Assembly (NCBI RefSeq): GCF_009498275.1
Contig: NZ_CP045643.1
Span: 930,001-994,000, forward strand
Length of the DNA stretch: 64,000 bases
Source of the DNA: Streptomyces fagopyri
GTDB taxonomy: Bacteria; Actinomycetota; Actinomycetes; Streptomycetales; Streptomycetaceae
Direction of reading: 5' to 3'
The translations under genes were made by a program, and so were the position numbers. Shown in pieces: positions 1 through 10,494 of this stretch (within the stretch, counting starts at the first letter, position 1; each line of letters starts with the position of its first letter). The notes beneath the pieces were generated by a model that saw only the letters and a list, made by a program, of their open reading frames with translations, had not been told where the DNA came from and searched no databases.

Positions 1-1996
1 AGAGTTCGGCCAGCGGCACGACCGCACTGATCACCACGGCGCCCGCACGCGTGACGGAGCCCGAGACCTGCCCGCGCCGTGCCGCGAGGTCGCCGAGCAC
101 CCCGCCCACGGCGTCGTCGGGCACGGTGACCGTGAGGTCGACCACCGGTTCCAGCACCACCATCGCGCAGGCCCGCAGCGCCTCCCGCAGCGCGAGCCGC
201 CCGGCCGTGCGGAACGCCATCTCCGAGGAGTCCTTCGGATGGGTCGCTCCGTCGGTCAGGACGACCCGCACCCCGGTGACCGGATTGCCGCCCAGCGGAC
301 CCTCGGCCAGCGCGTCCCGGCAACCGGCCTCCACCGCACGGACGTACTCCTGCGGTACCCGCCCGCCGACCACGGCCGAACGGAACCCGAACCGTGTCGC
401 GCCGTCGTCCGCGAGGTCACCGGGGGTCTCCCGGCCGGCCTCCATCGGCTCCACGTCGATGACGACATGGGCGAACTGGCCCGCGCCACCGTCCTGTTTG
501 ACGTGCCGGTGGACCAGTCCGGACACCCCGCGGACGACGGTCTCCCGGTAGGCCACCCGCGGCCTGCCGACCCGCACGTCCAGCCCGTGCGCGCGCCGGA
601 TCTTCTCCACCGCCACCTCCAGATGCAGCTCCCCCAACCCCGACAGCACCGTCTGACCGGTCTCGGGGTCGGTACGGACGACCAGCGAGGGATCCTCCTC
701 GGCCAGGCGTGCCAGCGCCTGCACCAGGCGGTCCGCGTCGGTGTTCCCGCCGGCCTCGACCGCCACGGAGACGACGGGTTCGGCGACGGCCGGCGGTTCG
801 AGCACCAAGGGAGCCCCGGGTGCGGACAGCGTCGATCCGGCGCGGGCCGACCTCAGCCCCACCACCGCGACGATGTCACCGGCCACCGCCCCTTCCAGCG
901 GGGCGTGACGGTCGGCCTGGACCCTCAGGATCCGGCCGATCCGCTCGACGCGCCGCGCGCCGGACTCCCACACCGTCTCTCCCTTCCCGATCGTTCCCGA
1001 ATACACGCGCAGGTACGTCAGCCGCCCCGTGCCCGTGACGTTCACCTTGAACACCAGTGCCGTGAACGGCGCCTGCGGGTCGGCGGCCCGTTCCTGCTCC
1101 GCGCCGGCCCAGGTGCCGCGTACCGGGGGCACGTCCTGCGGCGAGGGCAGATAGGCCACGACCGCGTCCAGCAGCGGTTCGACGCCACGATTGCGGTAGG
1201 CCGAGCCGCACAGCACCACGACGCCGTCACCGGACCGGGTCAGGTCGCGCAGCGCGGCGACCAGGGTCGGCGCGGAGACGCGGCCCTCGGCGCAGAACTC
1301 CTCCAGCGCGGCGGGGTGGAGTTCCGCCACCGCCTCCTCCAGGAGCCGTCGACGGCGGTCCGCCTCGGCGCGCAGAGTCTCCGGCACCGGGCCTTCCTCG
1401 GCCGTGTCCCGGCCGTCGGTCCAGACGAGCGACCGCATGCGCGGCAGGTCCACCACACCGGTGAAACCGGACTCCGTACCGATCGGCAACTGGACGACCA
1501 GCGGGGCCGGATGCAGGCGCTCCCGGATCGAGTCGACGGCCGCGTCGAGGTCGGCGCCGGCACGGTCCAGCTTGTTGACGAAGGCGATCCTCGGCACGCC
1601 GTACCGGTCGGCCTGCCGCCACACCGACTCGCTCTGCGGCTCCACTCCGGCGACGGCGTCGAACACCGCGACGGCCCCGTCGAGGACCCGCAGCGAACGC
1701 GCCACCTCGTCGGAGAAGTCGACGTGTCCCGGGGTGTCGATCAGATTGATGCGGTGCCCGTCCCAGTCACAGCTGACGGCCGCGGCGAAGATGGTGATGC
1801 CACGGTCGCGCTCCTGCGGGTCGAAGTCGGTGACGGTCGTGCCGTCGTGGACCTCACCGCGCTTGTGGGTGGTCCCGGTGACGTACAGGATCCGCTCGGT
1901 GAGGGTGGTCTTGCCGGCGTCGACGTGGGCGAGGATGCCCAGGTTGCGGACGGCGGTCGGTGGATTTTCGGGATGACGGTGCAGGTCGGTGCGCAC
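1..1996 (-). CDS. fusA: Elongation factor G (paralogue), 3' end cut by window
   Basis: Translational GTPase that drives ribosomal translocation. The reverse strand encodes a P-loop [10 protein letters not shown] near residue 22, the switch motif DTPGHVDF and the NKLD guanine-specificity motif, followed by EF-G domains II-V. About 665 residues are visible and the extreme C-terminus lies beyond base 1. I chose GTG at 1996 because a GAAAGG sits about 8 bases upstream; a second GTG at 2002 is possible. No rpsL/rpsG/tuf neighbours are present on the visible side, so this is probably a second-copy EF-G rather than the str-operon gene (inference). A TetM-like ribosomal protection protein is a less likely alternative. 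Confidence 0.85.
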   Translation of the reverse strand, partial: MRTDLHRHPENPPTAVRNLGILAHVDAGKTTLTERILYVTGTTHKRGEVHDGTTVTDFDPQERDRGITIFAAAVSCDWDGHRINLIDTPGHVDFSDEVARSLRVLDGAVAVFDAVAGVEPQSESVWRQADRYGVPRIAFVNKLDRAGADLDAAVDSIRERLHPAPLVVQLPIGTESGFTGVVDLPRMRSLVWTDGRDTAEEGPVPETLRAEADRRRRLLEEAVAELHPAALEEFCAEGRVSAPTLVAALRDLTRSGDGVVVLCGSAYRNRGVEPLLDAVVAYLPSPQDVPPVRGTWAGAEQERAADPQAPFTALVFKVNVTGTGRLTYLRVYSGTIGKGETVWESGARRVERIGRILRVQADRHAPLEGAVAGDIVAVVGLRSARAGSTLSAPGAPLVLEPPAVAEPVVSVAVEAGGNTDADRLVQALARLAEEDPSLVVRTDPETGQTVLSGLGELHLEVAVEKIRRAHGLDVRVGRPRVAYRETVVRGVSGLVHRHVKQDGGAGQFAHVVIDVEPMEAGRETPGDLADDGATRFGFRSAVVGGRVPQEYVRAVEAGCRDALAEGPLGGNPVTGVRVVLTDGATHPKDSSEMAFRTAGRLALREALRACAMVVLEPVVDLTVTVPDDAVGGVLGDLAARRGQVSGSVTRAGAVVISAVVPLAEL

Positions 1997-2002
1997 GGCC
2001 AC

Positions 2003-2671
2003 GGCCTTTCGGGACGATCCGGAACGGAACGGCGCGATTGCCGGACGAGGCGGCCCGTGGTCGGACCGTTCAAGGACCCCTGGCAGGCCGGGGCGACGGC
2101 ATCCGCGCGGCGGGGCGTACGGAGCCGGTCGACCCGTCGGCGGACGGGCAGGGGTCAGAAGTTCGTCGCGGAGGACCGGTGCGGGCCGCGCGGCCGGCAC
2201 CGGTTCCACGAGGACACGAGGATCACCTCGTACCGCGCGGGGGGAACGACGACAGCGATGCGGTGTCGCACGGCTCGGCTCCCCTCGGTTCATGACGGCG
2301 CGCCACGATGTCCGGCGGAGCCGTCCGCCGGACCGGCGTGACGCCGTCGGCGATGCTCGCGGCTCCGCTTGCGGCGCGCGATGTGTGGCGAGTGTAGGGA
2401 ATCCGGCGGGGTCGGGGCACCGGGTTTTCCCCGTCGCCCGCACTCCGTACATCACCGGGTATCTCGGCTGCCGCGGCCCTGCCGGTCGCGGCGCACGCGT
2501 CGGGGTCCGCGGGTCGCCGCGCGCGCGTCGCCGGCCGAGACCGGCACGTCACGGTGCACGGTCGTCATCCACCGTTCGTGGTTCACGACCCGCCACCCAA
2601 ACCGCAAAGCTCACGGCTCACCGCTCACGGCTCACCGCTCACCGCTCACGGCCGGCAATTCACGGCTCACG
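2003..2671. other. Gene-free stretch upstream of the EF-G gene
   Basis: About 670 bases between the start of the EF-G gene and the 3' end of the hydrolase. Open frames here show no recognisable domain and lack the codon pattern of the neighbours. The only structure I see is the 7-bp tandem array at 2609-2650. The EF-G promoter should lie in the left part, but no convincing -35/-10 pair is visible. Confidence 0.5.
2609..2650. repeat. 7-bp tandem repeat GCTCACS, six copies
   Basis: Six head-to-tail copies of GCTCAC followed by G or C, with a looser further copy around 2660. It lies between genes, directly downstream of the hydrolase stop codon. The unit is not a multiple of three in any supported gene. 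Confidence 0.8.
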
Positions 2672-3418
2672 TCAGAGCACACCGCCCGCGGGCGCCGACA
2701 ACGCCGTGGCGAGCAGTCCGTCGGCCGGTCCGGCCGGTCCGCCCGGCGTCAGCAGTTCGGCGACCGCCGCCCCCGTGGCCCGGTGCCAGGTGCCGTACCG
2801 CCGGAGCATGGCGTGGTCGCCGGCCTTCACCAGCAGGACACCGGCGTCCGAACCGGCGTCCCGGGCACGGCGTACGAACGCGACGGACGCCCGCGGATCG
2901 GTGACCCGGTCCCGGTCGCCGTGGAGCACGATCACCTTCCGGTCCCGCAGTTGGGCCACCGGTTCGCCCTCCGGACACCAGGGGGCGAGCGCCACCACTC
3001 CCCTGACCTGCGGTGCGTCAGCGACGCGCAGTGCGGTGCGGCCTCCCATGGAATGGCCCACGAGGATCACGGGCACCTCCCCGACGAGCCGGGTGAGTTC
3101 GGCCAGGGCCCGCCTGGCGTCCCGCACGGGGTCGGCGCGAGAGCCGTTCCATCCCCGGTGGCGGTAGCGGACCCTGCCGAGGAAGACCTCGTCGTCCGGC
3201 ACCGCCGTGGCGACGGCGCGGGCGACGGGCCGCATGCGCAGCGCCGCCACGTGCCAGGGCCGTGAGGGTGCCAGGCTGTCGGCCCTGCCTCCGTGCAGGA
3301 CGAGCACGGCCGCGCTCGCCGCGCTCCGGTGCCGGAGCGGCACCAGGGCCGGACCGTCGTCCCCGGCCGGCCGGGCATCCGGCGCGCCCACGGGCGTCCT
3401 CCGCGTACGGCTGTCCAT
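2672..3418 (-). CDS. Alpha/beta hydrolase
   Basis: A 248-residue single-domain alpha/beta hydrolase, probably cytoplasmic. VLVLHGG (about residues 39-45) forms the oxyanion-hole strand, GHSMGG carries the nucleophilic serine, HGDRDRVTDP supplies the acid and GDHAM the catalytic histidine, so the triad looks complete. The ATG at 3418 has AAGAGG 4-5 bases upstream. No signal peptide or membrane segment is visible. It stands alone, convergent with nothing and separated from the roadblock gene. The substrate cannot be inferred from sequence; dienelactone-hydrolase-like or general esterase activity are both possible. Confidence 0.8.
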   Translation of the reverse strand: MDSRTRRTPVGAPDARPAGDDGPALVPLRHRSAASAAVLVLHGGRADSLAPSRPWHVAALRMRPVARAVATAVPDDEVFLGRVRYRHRGWNGSRADPVRDARRALAELTRLVGEVPVILVGHSMGGRTALRVADAPQVRGVVALAPWCPEGEPVAQLRDRKVIVLHGDRDRVTDPRASVAFVRRARDAGSDAGVLLVKAGDHAMLRRYGTWHRATGAAVAELLTPGGPAGPADGLLATALSAPAGGVL

Positions 3419-3586
3419 CGCACCTCTTCCTGTGGCCCGGCTCCGCCGGCGGGTACGGTGTCCCGTCGCCCGTGGGTCATCCGTCGCCGGGCGCCCCGCG
3501 GATTGGTCACCCGCTCACGGACCGCCCGCGGACTCCGCGGCAGGGGTCCGCGCGCGGGGTGCCGGAGGACGAGGACGGCGGGGGGA

Positions 3587-3952
3587 TCAGACGTCCAGGT
3601 CCGCTTCCAGGCGCTTGAGGTTGTGCCGGGCCAGCGCGAGGTTGCTGCGGCCCCTGTCGAGCGCCAGGTAGAGGAAAAGGGTGCCGTTCGCGCCGGTCAG
3701 CGGCCTGATGAGGTGGTACTGCTCACCGAGGGTGATCAGGATGTCCTCGATCGAGTCCCGCATGTTCAGGGAAGCGAGGGTGCGCTGCTTGGCCCGGACG
3801 ACCTCGGTGTTGCCCGCCGCGGCGAGCTCCAGGTCGAGACCGGGGCCGCCGCCGAGCACGCCGAGGGCCATGCCGCTGTCGTAGTCGACCAGCGCGACCC
3901 CGAGAGCCCCGTCGATGGCCATGGCTTCCTTGAGAGTGGTCTCGATGTTCAC
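3587..3952 (-). CDS. Roadblock/LC7 domain protein
   Basis: A 121-residue roadblock/LC7 protein. The GTG at 3952 is preferred because ACGAGGG lies about 7 bases upstream; the longer in-frame ATG lacks one. The beta-alpha-beta roadblock fold shows in GALGVALVDYDSGMALG and the hydrophobic strand TLFLYLALDR. Such proteins modulate small Ras-like GTPases (MglB type) in bacteria. It is divergently oriented from two further proteins of the same kind at 4113-5910, but no GTPase or sensor kinase is present nearby, unlike the conservon loci of Streptomyces. Confidence 0.8.
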   Translation of the reverse strand: MNIETTLKEAMAIDGALGVALVDYDSGMALGVLGGGPGLDLELAAAGNTEVVRAKQRTLASLNMRDSIEDILITLGEQYHLIRPLTGANGTLFLYLALDRGRSNLALARHNLKRLEADLDV

Positions 3953-4112
3953 CTGGGTGCCCTCGTTTCCTGGTCTCCGGGGTGTCAGAACCACCGAAGA
4001 TTTCGATCTGGTTGTGTTGCGCAAGAGACCAAGGAACGTCACATTCGTTCACTGGTGCGCTAGTTATCTCTTAAAGTACTGTGCATGGAGCGATCAGTGA
4101 AGGGGGGAACCG

Positions 4113-4463
4113 ATGCCGACGCTCGAAGAAGGACTCAGCGGTCTCCTCACGGCGCCGGGTGTCACCGGTGCCGCGCTCGTGGACGCCGTGACGGGTCTCG
4201 TCTACGCGGCGGCCGGTGACACCCACTCGGGCGAGGACTCGCACGACCTCGTCGTTCTGGCCGGCGACCGCCTCAACAGAGCAGGTTTCGAGGGCGAAGT
4301 GGAGAGCGTGATCGTGTCCACACAACGGGAACACCAGGTGGTCCTACGCGTCGGGCGGCAGGGCGACCCCCTGTTGCTGACCGCGACGGTGGACCGCTCC
4401 CGCACCAGTGTGGCCTGGGCCCTGCGAGACCTGACCCAGCGCGCCGACGCTCTTCTGACATGA
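4113..4463 (+). CDS. Roadblock-like small protein
   Basis: A 116-residue protein with a roadblock-like pattern: GVTGAALVDAVTGLVYAAAG forms the strand-turn-strand and VVLRVGRQGDPLLLTATVD the later strands. AGGGGGG lies a few bases before ATG 4113. Its stop overlaps the start of the next gene by 4 bases, so the two are probably translationally coupled. Role inferred only: a small scaffold or GTPase-regulating subunit working with the proteins at 4460 and 5524. Confidence 0.65.
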   Translation: MPTLEEGLSGLLTAPGVTGAALVDAVTGLVYAAAGDTHSGEDSHDLVVLAGDRLNRAGFEGEVESVIVSTQREHQVVLRVGRQGDPLLLTATVDRSRTSVAWALRDLTQRADALLT

Positions 4464-5326
4464 CCGAGCTGAACACCAGACAGCCGACCGCCCCCCGCAA
4501 CGTCTCTTCCCTGCTGGCCTCCCTGGGGGAGCAGAAACGTAACTGCACCGTCCTGGTCACGGGCACGCCAGGTGGAGCCATCCATCTGCGCGCCGGCCTG
4601 GTGGTCGCCGTCGAGACCCCGGGGGCACCCACCGTCGAGGGCCTGCTGCTGCGGTCCGGGCGCGTCACGGAGGAGGCGTGGGCGGCCGTCTGCGCCGCCG
4701 ACCCCCACCACGACCGGACGGCCGCGGAACTGGCCGGCCGTGGGCTGATCGGCGCGGGAGAGTTCGAAGTCGTCTGCACCGCGGCGGTGTTCGACGGGGC
4801 CTTCGCCCTCTCCCTCACCACACCGGAGAGTTGGGAGGTGTCCGAGGCGATGCCCGTCGTCCGGTCGGGACGGACCGTCCACCCCGAGCGGCTCATCCGC
4901 GAATCCTCGAACCGGCTCGCCGTGCTCTCCGACGAGCGGGGCTCGGCCGGTGAACGGGCGCGCTCCCGGGTACGACGGACCCCGGCCGCCGAGGCCGTCG
5001 AGGCAACACCCGGACGGTCCGCACGCCTTCAGGCTGTCCTGGACGCCGCGGACGGACGGCGCACCTCCCGCGACATCGCCTTCACGCTCGGCCGCGGCCT
5101 GTATCCCGTCCTGCTCGACCTGAAGCGACTGGAGGACGAGGGAACCATCGAACGCGAGACCCGCGCCCCCGCCCCCGGACGGCCCAGCACCGCGCCACGC
5201 TCCCTGCCCCCGCGCGAGACCCTCCCGGACATGGCGGCTCCCGGCGGCGGGGAGCTTCCCCGGCGGGTCCCCGGCACCAACTCCCTCCAACCGTCCGAGA
5301 GCCCCGGACCGCCGACAGCCCGCTGA
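4460..5326 (+). CDS. PATAN/DUF4388-like protein with C-terminal winged-helix segment
   Basis: A 288-residue protein. The N-terminal ~110 residues have the alternating pattern of PATAN/DUF4388 domains (SLLASLGEQKRNCTVLVTG, then AIHLRAGLVVAVET). Residues about 185-235 resemble a winged helix (SRDIAFTLGRGLYPVLLDL then KRLEDEGTIE). The last 50 residues are proline-rich and disordered. It is translationally coupled to the upstream roadblock-like gene and followed 197 bases later by another roadblock gene. Function is unknown; a regulatory partner of the roadblock proteins is the most economical guess. Confidence 0.55.
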   Translation: MTELNTRQPTAPRNVSSLLASLGEQKRNCTVLVTGTPGGAIHLRAGLVVAVETPGAPTVEGLLLRSGRVTEEAWAAVCAADPHHDRTAAELAGRGLIGAGEFEVVCTAAVFDGAFALSLTTPESWEVSEAMPVVRSGRTVHPERLIRESSNRLAVLSDERGSAGERARSRVRRTPAAEAVEATPGRSARLQAVLDAADGRRTSRDIAFTLGRGLYPVLLDLKRLEDEGTIERETRAPAPGRPSTAPRSLPPRETLPDMAAPGGGELPRRVPGTNSLQPSESPGPPTAR

Positions 5327-5523
5327 GCCACCCGCGGAACAACCGCCCGTACGACCGTCGCCCCGGCCTCGACACCATGACGCGGAACTCGTCGCACCAC
5401 GCCCCGCCGCCGGGAGACACCCCTCGCACGCAACGCCGTACCCCGCTCGAGCAGCTTCATCGGCTGCCGGCCCGCACCACTTGCCGCAGCGGGTCCTTCA
5501 CGCAAAAGGAATCAGGTCAAGCC

Positions 5524-5910
5524 ATGAGTGCAGCCACAGCAGATCCGGTCCACGGCGTTCTGGCCACCCTGCGGGACACCGTGATGGGCGTCACCGAGAG
5601 CGTCCTGGCGACGGCGGACGGACTGCTGGTCGCAGCCGACGCCGAGAAGATGCACCCCGAGTCGATGGCGGCCGTCGCCGCGGCGACCCTCTCCCTGGGG
5701 CACCGTCTCGCCGAACAGGGCGGCACCGGCGGGCTGCGGGAGATGAGCGCCCGGTGCGGCACCGGGCACGTCATCGTCACGGCTGTCGGCAGCCGCGCGC
5801 TGCTCGTCGTGGTGGCCGACGAGGGACTCGACCTCGCCGCGCTCCGCCGCGCGATCCCGGCCGTCGTCGAGGAACTCGCCGGGCATCTCGAATCCGACGT
5901 CACCTCCTGA
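5524..5910 (+). CDS. Roadblock/LC7 domain protein
   Basis: A 128-residue roadblock/LC7 protein starting at ATG 5524. The fold shows in [31 protein letters not shown] and [17 protein letters not shown]. The last strand-helix pair ([16 protein letters not shown]) is typical of the Streptomyces members. AAAGGA sits somewhat far upstream (about 13 bases). With the genes at 3587, 4113 and 4460 it forms a compact roadblock cluster that lacks the usual GTPase. Predicted cytoplasmic. Confidence 0.8.
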   Translation: MSAATADPVHGVLATLRDTVMGVTESVLATADGLLVAADAEKMHPESMAAVAAATLSLGHRLAEQGGTGGLREMSARCGTGHVIVTAVGSRALLVVVADEGLDLAALRRAIPAVVEELAGHLESDVTS

Positions 5911-6010
5911 CCTCGTGGCGCCCCCTCCCGGGCGCGCGGCACGGCGCCTTTCCGGCCGGGCCGACGGCCGGACCAGGGCGTTGTCAGTGGTGGCGTGCAG
6001 GATGACGGGT

Positions 6011-8116
6011 ATGACATCACCAGCTGCAGTGATCGTGGACGCCGTCGCCTACGCGCAGGCGGTCGAGGACGCGGTGCGGGCGTCGGCCGCCTACTACACG
6101 GGCGGCACGTCGGTACTGGACGACGACGCCTACGATCGGTTGGTGCGCGGCATCGCGGCGTGGGAGGCGGAGCACCCCGGGGAGGTGCTCGCCGACTCGC
6201 CGACGGGCAAGGTCGCCGGCGGCGCCGTGGAGGGCGACGTCCCGCACACGGTGGCGATGCTGAGCCTGGACAACGTCTTCTCGGCCGAGGAGTTCACCGC
6301 GTGGACCGCGTCGCTGGCCCGCCGGACCGGTCATGACGCCACCCGGTTCAGCGTGGAGCCGAAGCTGGACGGCCTCGCGATCGCCGCCCGCTACACCCAC
6401 GGCCGCCTGGAGAGACTGATCACCCGGGGCGACGGGACGGCCGGGGAGGACGTCTCGCACGCCGTCGGCACCGTCGAGGGCCTGCCGCAGCGGCTCGCCG
6501 AGCCCGTCACGGTGGAGGTGCGCGGTGAAGTCCTGATGTCCACCGCCCAGTTCGAGTACGCCAACGAGGTGCGCACCCAGCACGGCGGACAGCCGTTCGC
6601 GAACCCGCGCAACGCCGCGGCGGGCACCCTGCGCGCCAAGGACCGCGCCTACACCGTGCCGATGACCTTCTTCGGGTACGGCCTGCTGCCGCTGCCCGAC
6701 ACGGACGGCGCTCTCGCGGAGCGCCTGACCGAGCTGGCGCACAGCGACCTCATGGCTCTGGCCGGCGTGTACGGGGTCAACACCACGGCCACCACCGCCG
6801 TGCCCGGCGTCATCGCCGAGACCGCCGAGGAGGTCCTGGCCCGCGTCAAGGAGATCGCGGCGCTTAGAGCGGAGCTGCCCTTCGGGATCGACGGGATCGT
6901 GATCAAGGCCGACCTGGCCGCCGATCAGCGGGCCGCCGGATCGGGTTCGCGGGCCCCGCGCTGGGCCATCGCCTACAAGCTGCCCGCGGTCGAGAAGATC
7001 ACCCGGCTGCTGGGGGTCGAGTGGAACGTGGCCCGCACGGGCATCATCGCCCCGCGCGCCGTCCTGGAGCCGGTCGAGATCGACGGTTCGACCATCACCT
7101 ACGCCACGCTGCACAATCCCGCGGACATCACCCGCCGCGATCTGCGCCTGGGCGACCACGTCATGGTGCACCGCGCCGGTGACGTCATCCCCCGTGTCGA
7201 AGCCCCGGTCGCCCATCTGCGCACCGGCGCCGAGGAGCCGATCGTCTTCCCCGAGGCATGCCCGCGCTGCGGGTCCGCCATCGACACCGGTGAGCAGCGC
7301 TGGCGCTGTGCGAACGGCCGCAACTGCCACCTGGTCGCCGCCCTCTCCTACGCCGCCGGACGCGACCAGCTCGACATCGAGGGCCTCGGCTCCACGCGCG
7401 TCGTCCAGCTCGTCGAAGCCGGCCTGGTCGCCGACCTCGCCGATCTGTTCGCCCTCACCCGCGAGCAGCTCCTGGGGCTGGAGCGGATGGGTGAGACCAG
7501 CACCGACAACCTCCTCGCCGCGATCACCGCGGCCAAGGGACAGCCGTTGTCACGCGTGTTGTGCGCGCTGGGTGTCCGCGGCACCGGACGCTCCATGTCC
7601 CGCCGTATCGCCCGGTACTTCGCCACCATGGACCTGATCCGCGCCGCCGATGCCGAGACGCTGCAGCGGGTCGAGGGCATCGGCACCGAGAAGGCCCCGT
7701 CCATCGTCGCCGAGCTCGCCGAACTGGCCCCGCTCATCGACAGACTCACGGCCGCCGGGGTCAACATGACCGAACCGGGCGCCACCGCGCCGGCCCCCGC
7801 GACCGAACCGGGCGAGGCCACCGGCGACGACGGGGACGCCGACGGGGCGGGCGGACCGGGCGGCGGCCCACTGTCCGGGATGACGGTCGTGGTCACCGGC
7901 GCCATGACCGGCGCCCTGGAGAAGCTCAGCCGCAACCAGATGAACGAGCTCATCGAACGCGCCGGTGGCCGCTCCTCCTCCAGCGTCTCCAAGAAGACCA
8001 CCCTGGTCGTCGCGGGAGCCAACGCCGGGTCCAAGCGCGCCAAGGCCGAGGACCTGGGCATCCGTCTGGCCGGCCCCGAGGAGTTCGCCACGCTCGTCGC
8101 CGACTTCCTCGGCTGA
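6011..8116 (+). CDS. ligA: NAD-dependent DNA ligase
   Basis: A 701-residue NAD+-dependent DNA ligase that seals nicks in duplex DNA. Domains in order: N-terminal Ia domain with [15 protein letters not shown]; adenylation domain with the catalytic lysine K118 in EPKLDG and the GDGTAGED motif; OB fold; a four-cysteine zinc finger (CPRCG then RCANGRNC, around residues 417-440); helix-hairpin-helix repeats; and a C-terminal BRCT domain with VVVTGAM. ATG 6002, in frame, is an alternative start. Streptomyces usually has a primary ligA elsewhere, so this may be a second copy (inference). No repair or replication partner lies next to it. Confidence 0.93.
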   Translation: MTSPAAVIVDAVAYAQAVEDAVRASAAYYTGGTSVLDDDAYDRLVRGIAAWEAEHPGEVLADSPTGKVAGGAVEGDVPHTVAMLSLDNVFSAEEFTAWTASLARRTGHDATRFSVEPKLDGLAIAARYTHGRLERLITRGDGTAGEDVSHAVGTVEGLPQRLAEPVTVEVRGEVLMSTAQFEYANEVRTQHGGQPFANPRNAAAGTLRAKDRAYTVPMTFFGYGLLPLPDTDGALAERLTELAHSDLMALAGVYGVNTTATTAVPGVIAETAEEVLARVKEIAALRAELPFGIDGIVIKADLAADQRAAGSGSRAPRWAIAYKLPAVEKITRLLGVEWNVARTGIIAPRAVLEPVEIDGSTITYATLHNPADITRRDLRLGDHVMVHRAGDVIPRVEAPVAHLRTGAEEPIVFPEACPRCGSAIDTGEQRWRCANGRNCHLVAALSYAAGRDQLDIEGLGSTRVVQLVEAGLVADLADLFALTREQLLGLERMGETSTDNLLAAITAAKGQPLSRVLCALGVRGTGRSMSRRIARYFATMDLIRAADAETLQRVEGIGTEKAPSIVAELAELAPLIDRLTAAGVNMTEPGATAPAPATEPGEATGDDGDADGAGGPGGGPLSGMTVVVTGAMTGALEKLSRNQMNELIERAGGRSSSSVSKKTTLVVAGANAGSKRAKAEDLGIRLAGPEEFATLVADFLG

Positions 8117-8365
8117 GGACGCCGCGTCCGCGGGTGGTCCGCACCTCACAGCGGTGCCGGCGACGGCCCGGGAACAACCGGCGCCGTCCGGCCGTTGGTC
8201 CGGGTGTGGCCGCGGAGGGGACAGAGTCCCCGGGCCCTACCCGAAGCCCATGGGGACGATCGTCCGGCTGAAGCCCCATGGAGCCCCCCGCCGAGAGGCG
8301 CCGCCCTCCGTCGGCCACCGCACACGGCCCCGGCTGGTCTCCCCCGTCCAGTCGGGGCTCTTCTC

Positions 8366-8393
8366 GTGCGGCAGGCCCGCGGGCCTGCCGCAC
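8366..8393. terminator. Bidirectional hairpin terminator
   Basis: A perfect 28-bp palindrome, 14 bp per arm (GTGCGGCAGGCCCG on the left), lies between the convergent ends of ligA and the FAD oxidoreductase gene. A second smaller hairpin (CCCCG ... CGGGG, about 8342-8356) precedes it. There is no clear U-tract, as is common in Streptomyces terminators. Confidence 0.7.
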
Positions 8394-8395
8394 GG

Positions 8396-9637
8396 TCACG
8401 ACGCCAGGTCCCGCGCCACCGCGCGGGCCGCCCGTGCGCCCGAGGCCAGTGCCCCCTGGACGGACCCGGTGGCGCGGTGGTCGCCGCACACGTACCGGCC
8501 GGGAGCGAACCGGGCGGTGCGGCTCAGCGGGTGCGGTGGCGGCATGGCGGGCAGCGCGTCGGGCACGGTGCGGGCGCTCAGGAGACGCCACGCGCCGGCG
8601 TCGGTCCCGTACACCTCGGAGAGGGCGCCGCGCACCTCGTCCTCGCGGCCCGCGTGGTCGGCACCCAGCACGGACGTGGCGATCAGCGCCTGCCCGGCGG
8701 GGGCGTAGCCGGGCACCACCTCGCTCAGGACGCAGGTGTTGAGGAATCTCCTGCGCACGTCCGTCAGCAGGGTGGGTTCGGCCAGCGGGGAGTGCGCCGC
8801 GGCGTGGTAGTACGTCGTCACCACCCGGTACGCGGGTACGTCCAGCCCCGGCAGCAGTGCGGTCGCCGGGCCGGGTCCGGTGGCCACCACCACGGCCCGC
8901 GCGGGCAGTTCGCCGCCGGCGGCCAGGGCGACCCCGGTGTCCGTGAGCCGGGCCACCGGGGTGTCGAGACTCACGGCCTCCGGCGGCAGGCCGGCGGCGA
9001 GCACGCGCGGCACCGCCCCGATGCCCTCGGACGGCAGGCACAGGGTGCCGCGCAGCATGCTGCGCCAGACCAGGTGGAAGACCCTGCTGGAGGTCTCCAG
9101 CTCGTCCTCCAGGAAGACACCGGAGAGGAACGGCCGGAAGAACCGCTCGACGAACTCCTCGGAGAATCCTGCGTCCGCCAGCGCGGTGCGCGTCGTGCGG
9201 TCGTCGCCGCGGGCCCGCGAACGGACCGGAGCGAACATGTCGCGGGCCGACAGGGCGCCCAGGGCGAGCAGGTCCCGGCTCCCCGCGAACCGCCCGGGGC
9301 GCAGATCGCCGAGCCGGTGCGGCTTGCGGGTCGGGTCGCCGAAGCGCAGCACACCGTCGTCGGTGTGGACGAGGAGTCCGGGGGTGAAGGGCCGCAGCCG
9401 CAGTTCGCGCAGCGGAAGGCGGCGTCGCACCTGTGGGTAGGAGGTGTTGAACACCTGGAAGCCTCGGTCCAGCACGAACCCCTCGTGGCGGTCCGACCGC
9501 ACGCGCCCGCCCACGCCGTCCGACGCCTCCAGGACACGGACGCCGAATCCGGCCCGGACCAGGTCGTGGGCACAGGCCAGACCGGCGAGACCGGCGCCCA
9601 CCACCAGCACATCGGGCACACCGCGGGTGGCGGCCAT
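8396..9637 (-). CDS. FAD-dependent amine oxidase/desaturase-type oxidoreductase
   Basis: A 413-residue flavoprotein. The N-terminal dinucleotide fold VLVVGAGLAGLACAHDL with an acidic strand end VLEASDGVGGRVRSD binds FAD, and the C-terminal FAD motif is YVCGDHRATGSVQGALASG. The architecture is that of NAD(P)/FAD-dependent oxidoreductases related to amine oxidases and phytoene desaturases. ATG 9637 has GGAG about 7 bases upstream and removes a non-conserved extension. It is monocistronic between two hairpins, so context gives no substrate. Carotenoid-type partners are absent. Confidence 0.8.
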   Translation of the reverse strand: MAATRGVPDVLVVGAGLAGLACAHDLVRAGFGVRVLEASDGVGGRVRSDRHEGFVLDRGFQVFNTSYPQVRRRLPLRELRLRPFTPGLLVHTDDGVLRFGDPTRKPHRLGDLRPGRFAGSRDLLALGALSARDMFAPVRSRARGDDRTTRTALADAGFSEEFVERFFRPFLSGVFLEDELETSSRVFHLVWRSMLRGTLCLPSEGIGAVPRVLAAGLPPEAVSLDTPVARLTDTGVALAAGGELPARAVVVATGPGPATALLPGLDVPAYRVVTTYYHAAAHSPLAEPTLLTDVRRRFLNTCVLSEVVPGYAPAGQALIATSVLGADHAGREDEVRGALSEVYGTDAGAWRLLSARTVPDALPAMPPPHPLSRTARFAPGRYVCGDHRATGSVQGALASGARAARAVARDLAS

Positions 9638-9811
9638 GAGAGTCTCCTTCACTGAGCGGCTCCGTCGGCGCGGGGTGTCCGGGCGCACGGCTCAGCCGGC
9701 GCGACCCCGCACTCTCCTGAACCGGTCTACCCGTCGCGCCGCCCGTCCGGATGCGCGAGCGCGCGGATCACTCCTTCGCCCGGCCTGCCGGGACACTCCG
9801 TGACCGCACGG

Positions 9812-9849
9812 ACGCCGGTGCCGCCCCCGGGGAGGGGCGGCACCGGCGT
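9812..9849 (-). terminator. Terminator of the PRC-barrel gene
   Basis: A perfect 16-bp stem (ACGCCGGTGCCGCCCC and its complement) with the 6-base loop CGGGGA, starting 28 bases after the stop of the PRC-barrel gene on the minus strand. Confidence 0.75.
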
Positions 9850-9876
9850 GGCAGAAGTGCGTGCCGGCGAACGGTG

Positions 9877-10224
9877 TCAGTGACCGGAGCCGTAGTGTCC
9901 GCCCAGCTGGTCGCGGTAGTGCGGGTCGCCGAGGTGCTTGTCCTTGTCGAACTCGGGCGACGACTTGATCTCGTCCTTGGTGCGCGAGACCTGGACGGTC
10001 TTGTCCTCGTGGCTGATCGCGGTGATCGTCCCGGCCGGCAGCAGCACTTCCCTGCCGAAGATCCAGATGCCGGTGTCGACGACGATGTACTGAGAACCGA
10101 CCTCATCGGAGTGCTTGTCGACCTTGCCGATGTGGCCGTCGCTCGCGTCCACCCGGTATCCGGTGAGATCGGCGTCCGGGGTGTGCCCGGCGGTCGGAGC
10201 GTAGGCCCACAGGTTCTCGTTCAC
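9877..10224 (-). CDS. PRC-barrel domain protein
   Basis: A 115-residue PRC-barrel protein. The beta-barrel core is visible as LTGYRVDASDGHIGKVD, then SQYIVVDTGIWIFGREVLLP and AISHEDKTVQVSRTKDEI. The tail is rich in His, Gly and Asp. I chose GTG 10224 because GGAAGGA lies 7 bases upstream. PRC-barrel proteins of this size are common in Streptomyces and are often stress-inducible; the exact role is unknown. It is divergent from the PP2C phosphatase gene across a 270-base AT-richer intergenic region. Confidence 0.85.
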   Translation of the reverse strand: MNENLWAYAPTAGHTPDADLTGYRVDASDGHIGKVDKHSDEVGSQYIVVDTGIWIFGREVLLPAGTITAISHEDKTVQVSRTKDEIKSSPEFDKDKHLGDPHYRDQLGGHYGSGH

Positions 10225-10494
10225 GAAGAAGTCCTTCCGCTGGTGTGCGCGGGTCCCCGTTCTCCTCGGGTCCGCGTTCTGTGCGAGCGCCCATTTCCGT
10301 GCGCGCGCACGTTCGCTGGATCGGGTGTCCTCTTCTCCGGCTGCGACACGCTTCTCGCCGTACGGATTTCCGGGCAGGAAGTTCCGAATTTCAACCACCG
10401 CCCGGATCCTCCTCTCCGTTCGGCTCCTGAAATCCGCCACCGTGATGCGCGCGGGCCCCGGACGTAGGAGCGTGGTGGAGGAGGGAGGAGTGCT

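Noticed and set aside
1..1996. Tetracycline-resistance ribosomal protection gene
   Set aside because: The overall layout and motifs fit an EF-G paralogue; TetM-specific features could not be confirmed from sequence alone.
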